The notes beneath the pieces are model-generated. The model was given only the letters and a program-made list of their open reading frames with translations, was not told the origin of the DNA and did not search any database. 8,119 bases of DNA from Candidatus Zipacnadia bacterium (GTDB lineage Bacteria > Armatimonadota > Zipacnadia > Zipacnadales > Zipacnadaceae), in contig JALGTJ010000042.1 of the NCBI GenBank assembly GCA_029821415.1, positions 1 through 8,119 on the forward strand, read 5' to 3'. This document shows, in pieces, positions 5,646 to 8,119 of this stretch. Made by a program: the position numbers and the translations under genes. Numbering within the stretch: position 1 is the stretch's first letter; each line of letters begins with the position of its first letter.

Positions 5646-7478
5646 ATGTGGTTGGTTAAGTCTCGTCGAAACCTTGTTTTATCTATACTCGCGTTCTGCA
5701 TCGTATCCGCAGGTGGACTGGCGCCGGTCACTGCCCAGGAAGAGCCACTTATAGCCGATGTCACTGTCGCGGGCAATCAATATATCTCGGCGGACGTTAT
5801 TCTGGACGCAGTAAAAGACATTCTAAAGATAGGTGAGCCCTACACCACGGAGAAGGCCGAGGCTGCCCGCAAGGCAGTTGCTGCTCTGGGCTACTTTGAC
5901 ACTGTGGCCGTCTCTTACGAGCAGGTCGGCGAAAATGTCAATGTGACCATCAGTGTCGTCGAGCGCCAGCGCATTGAGCAGATCATCTTTGTCGGCAATA
6001 CCGTAATCACCGATGCCCAGCTCAAAGAGACGATCTTCAGCAAGGTTGGCCACATAATTGCGGCCGAGGCTATCCGGCGGGATGTGCGGCGTATCGAAGA
6101 TTACTACTCTCAGCAGGGCTACATTGCCCAAGTCGCCGACGTCAAAGTTGATGAGTTCGGTGGCCTCACTTTTGTCATCAACGAAGCCACTATTGAAGAC
6201 ATCACTATTGAGGGGCTGAAGAAGACTAAGGAGTGGGTAGTGCGCCGCCAGATAAGAACTCAAGTCGGCGAACTATTTCAGCAGAAGAAAATTGCTGATG
6301 ATATTAATCGCATCTACAATATGGGGCTGTTCGCTGACGTCAAGTTGGATCTGCGCCCGGGTAAGAAAGAGCCGGCCAAGGCGGTAATTCCGGTCATACA
6401 GATTGAGGAGAAGCCGACTGGAATGGTCTCGGTGGCTGGTGCCTATAGCGAATTGGATAACTTTGTGGCCATGATCTCGGTGGCTGAGAATAATCTGCGC
6501 GGTCGCGCCGAGCGTATTTCACTGGATGTCGAACTGGGCGGTCGCACCAGCTACGACTTTAAGTTCTATGAGCCCTATTTGGACTCACACGATACTGCTG
6601 TGGACCTGAGTGTCTTTGACACGCAACGTCAACGTCGTTTCGTGGGGGGTACAGCAGTAAGCTTAGCTGAAGATCAGTTTGAAGAACGCCGCGTCGGCGC
6701 TACGGTTACCTTGAGCCGGCCAATGACCGACACCGAACGAGCTAGCATTGGCCTGCGCAGTGAGCAGGTATCCAGCTCTTTCTTGCAGGGCACCCGCAAC
6801 CTGGGCTATCCGGTGGGCACTATGGCTATACCCGGGCCCGAGCCGCCTCCGCCCGGTGACACCAACGACCCGCTCATCGTGGCGGCTCCGCTGCATCCGG
6901 GTGGCCGGGTCAACAGCGTCACCCTCGGCTGGCAGCGCGACAGCCGCGATATTATTGCCAACCCCACTCGTGGTAGTTACCAGAGCATAAGCCTGGAGCT
7001 AGCCGGCAGTCTGCTGGGCGGCGAGAGTACTTATCAACGGTACAGCTTGGACCACAGGCGCTACTTCGGCGTGCGAGGCGATAAAGACGTAATCGCCCTA
7101 CGCCTGACGATAGGTACCACCACTGGCAATATTCCCCTGTTCGATTCCTTCACGGTGGGCGGCGGCCGCTCTCTGCGTGGCTACGAGCAGGACCGATTCC
7201 GTGGGGAGAGCCTCGCGCTGTTCAACGCTGAATACCGCTATAGCCTGAGCAAGAGCCTTACCCTGGTGGGGTTTATGGATGCTGGCGATGCCTTTGGTGG
7301 AGTATTCCGCACCGAGGTGCCTGGCTTTATCATTAGTGCTGATGACCAGAATCTTGACGTTCACGTCGGTGTGGGCTTCGGCATCCGCGCCATCACCCCT
7401 CTGGGGCCGCTACGCCTGGACTTCGGCTTCGGCGAAGACGGCAGCCAAACTCATTTCGGCTTTGGACATACTTTCTGA
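5646..7478 (+). CDS. bamA: BamA / Omp85 outer-membrane protein assembly factor, three POTRA domains
   Basis: BamA folds and inserts beta-barrel proteins into the outer membrane. The 610-residue product begins with a signal peptide: basic start, hydrophobic core at about 10-24, likely cleavage after VTA at residue 30. Three POTRA domains follow at about 34-107 (from LIADVTVAGNQYIS), 109-181 (from RIEQIIFVGNTVIT) and 183-257 (from IEDITIEGLKKTKEWVV). The 16-strand barrel should run from about 260 to the end. It carries the family's loop-6 signature as SLRGY (509-513, VRGF/Y type), the conserved TPLGPLRLDFGFG (584-596), and a terminal Phe. A proline-rich stretch (397-409) probably lies in an external loop. 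E. coli BamA has five POTRA domains and about 800 residues; three is usual in cyanobacterial-type Omp85 and also in TamA. The ompH/skp neighbour and the absence of a second Omp85 gene favour BamA. ATG 5646 is set by the AGGAG seven bases upstream. Confidence 0.93.
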   Translation: MWLVKSRRNLVLSILAFCIVSAGGLAPVTAQEEPLIADVTVAGNQYISADVILDAVKDILKIGEPYTTEKAEAARKAVAALGYFDTVAVSYEQVGENVNVTISVVERQRIEQIIFVGNTVITDAQLKETIFSKVGHIIAAEAIRRDVRRIEDYYSQQGYIAQVADVKVDEFGGLTFVINEATIEDITIEGLKKTKEWVVRRQIRTQVGELFQQKKIADDINRIYNMGLFADVKLDLRPGKKEPAKAVIPVIQIEEKPTGMVSVAGAYSELDNFVAMISVAENNLRGRAERISLDVELGGRTSYDFKFYEPYLDSHDTAVDLSVFDTQRQRRFVGGTAVSLAEDQFEERRVGATVTLSRPMTDTERASIGLRSEQVSSSFLQGTRNLGYPVGTMAIPGPEPPPPGDTNDPLIVAAPLHPGGRVNSVTLGWQRDSRDIIANPTRGSYQSISLELAGSLLGGESTYQRYSLDHRRYFGVRGDKDVIALRLTIGTTTGNIPLFDSFTVGGGRSLRGYEQDRFRGESLALFNAEYRYSLSKSLTLVGFMDAGDAFGGVFRTEVPGFIISADDQNLDVHVGVGFGIRAITPLGPLRLDFGFGEDGSQTHFGFGHTF

Positions 7479-7489
7479 ATATTGTCGGC

Positions 7490-7511
7490 GGGCACCAGTT
7501 TGTGCTTTTTT
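7490..7511 (+). terminator. Weak terminator-like hairpin after bamA
   Basis: GCAC (7492-7495) and GTGC (7502-7505) form a 4-bp stem, extendable by two G-U pairs at its base, with a 6-base loop and a run of six T (7506-7511). It starts 12 bases after the bamA stop codon. The stem is short for a full terminator, so it may only reduce read-through into the ompH/skp-like gene, for which no separate promoter is evident. Confidence 0.35.
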
Positions 7512-7604
7512 GCTCCCACGTTCCCGGTGCTGCGCGGCGGGGTGAGCCGAAGAAGGACCGTCGGGTAGTTGCAAGTCACGGATCTTTGTCTGAGGTGAAC
7601 TATA

Positions 7605-7610
7605 AGGAGG
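7605..7610 (+). promoter_or_regulatory. Ribosome binding site of the ompH/skp-like gene
   Basis: AGGAGG, a perfect Shine-Dalgarno core, stands nine bases before ATG 7620. It establishes the start of a gene that runs off the window without a stop codon. Confidence 0.85.
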
Positions 7611-7619
7611 CCACAACTA

Positions 7620-8119
7620 ATGACATTGCCTCAGCGCACTGTTACGTTAGCCATCGCGATAAGTATACCACTGTTGACCGGACTGATGGCGGCCCGCGGA
7701 CAAGAGGCAGAGCCTCAGCCGCCTGCTGGCGCCAGGGTAGCGTTTGTTGACATATCGGCAGTCAGCAACGAATACCAAGCCTTGCAGAAGAAGGACGCCG
7801 AGCTGAAGGCATGGCTGACTGGTCGTCACGACTACCTGGTGTCTCTGCAGGACTATATCTTCCTTTCTGAGGATAATTTCAATGAGGTTCTGGCAATTCT
7901 TGACCAGCCCAAGCCCATTCCTGACGACAAGCTCAAGCGTTTGGATGAGCTGGCTGCTCTCTCGGCACAAAAGGAACAAACCTTCCGCGAGCTGGAATCA
8001 AAGGTGCCACGCACCACCGAAGAAGCTGACCAATTCAGCACTTTGCGGGAAGGTATGATTGCTCGGCAGCAGCAGATAAGACAGTTGGAGAACGATATCA
8101 ACGAGGAGTATCAGAAGCG
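7620..8119 (+). CDS. OmpH/Skp-like periplasmic chaperone (partial, runs off the 3' edge)
   Basis: The reading frame is open from ATG 7620 to the window end (166 complete codons), with a perfect ribosome binding site. OmpH/Skp proteins are trimeric periplasmic chaperones that hold unfolded outer-membrane proteins with long helical arms and pass them to BamA. Here an N-terminal signal peptide (basic R6, hydrophobic core 8-24, possible cleavage after ARG at 27) is followed by a Pro-rich spacer. Next comes ARVAFVDISAVSNEYQALQK (38-57), which fits the family's start: a beta strand with the xVAxVD pattern running into a helix. The rest is charged, Gln/Glu/Leu-rich and helical, suited to coiled-coil arms. 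Two segments at about 101-128 and 132-159 resemble each other, hinting at an internal repeat. The classical order bamA-skp supports the call. The C-terminal half is missing, so a variant helical protein remains possible. Confidence 0.8.
   Translation, partial: MTLPQRTVTLAIAISIPLLTGLMAARGQEAEPQPPAGARVAFVDISAVSNEYQALQKKDAELKAWLTGRHDYLVSLQDYIFLSEDNFNEVLAILDQPKPIPDDKLKRLDELAALSAQKEQTFRELESKVPRTTEEADQFSTLREGMIARQQQIRQLENDINEEYQK

Noticed and set aside
5572..5754. 60-codon + strand open frame with a hydrophobic start between the sigma gene and bamA
   Set aside because: Considered as a small membrane anti-sigma protein, but it has no Shine-Dalgarno, overlaps the bamA signal peptide in another frame, and lacks any Cys/His metal motif.
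7588..7593. GTCTGA as an ECF -10 before the ompH/skp-like gene
   Set aside because: The bases at the required -35 spacing (TAGTTG) do not resemble GGAACT.
7601..7606. TATAAG as a -10 box for the ompH/skp-like gene
   Set aside because: It overlaps the Shine-Dalgarno and would leave a leader of only about 8 bases, with no -35.
7502..7750. 82-codon + strand open frame over the start of the ompH/skp-like gene
   Set aside because: It conflicts with the frame that has a perfect ribosome binding site, signal peptide and OmpH-like start.

Overview
The window looks like part of the outer-membrane biogenesis locus of a diderm (two-membrane) bacterium. All genes are on the + strand, in the order tamB-like, ECF sigma factor, bamA (Omp85), ompH/skp-like. 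There is no intergenic stretch longer than about 205 bases. I see no mobile elements, tRNA or rRNA genes, or CRISPR arrays. The phylum is uncertain. A BamA with only three POTRA domains next to tamB and ompH/skp, at moderately high GC, argues for a diderm of the Terrabacteria type (for example Armatimonadota, diderm Firmicutes or cyanobacteria-like lineages) rather than a typical proteobacterium, whose BamA has five POTRA domains. This is inference from architecture, not a database result.

Bases 1-4760 hold one very large TamB/AsmA-like protein, cut off at the 5' edge of the window and broken by an apparent -1 frameshift near base 1131. Reading frame 1 gives convincing TamB-type beta-strand sequence up to about base 1134, then becomes a Trp/Cys/Arg-rich out-of-frame tail ending at 1485. 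Frame 3, open from 1119, carries the same protein on to a classic TamB C-terminal domain ending at 4760. The switch falls on GGGAAAA (1128-1134), which has the form and phase of a canonical -1 slippery heptamer. A single lost base in that run, whether biological or an assembly error, is the simpler explanation.

The gap 4761-4963 is densely packed with candidate control sites: a terminator hairpin for tamB (4782-4824), an ECF-type promoter GAACTG-N16-TCTAA (4829-4855), and an extended -10 housekeeping promoter (4912-4920). A 186-residue ECF sigma factor follows at 4964-5524. The ECF-type promoter suggests the sigma factor activates its own gene. No anti-sigma gene is visible next to it.

bamA (5646-7478) follows with a strong ribosome binding site, a signal peptide, three POTRA domains and an Omp85 barrel. 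After a 141-base gap with a weak terminator-like hairpin comes an ompH/skp-like periplasmic chaperone gene (7620 to beyond the window edge).

Together the products would form a working set. The Skp-like protein would hold unfolded outer-membrane proteins in the periplasm and BamA would insert them. TamB would bridge the envelope for barrel assembly and/or lipid transport, probably with BamA since no tamA is seen. The sigma factor could tie their expression to envelope state, much as sigma-E does in Escherichia coli. That regulatory link is inferred from gene position and one promoter motif.
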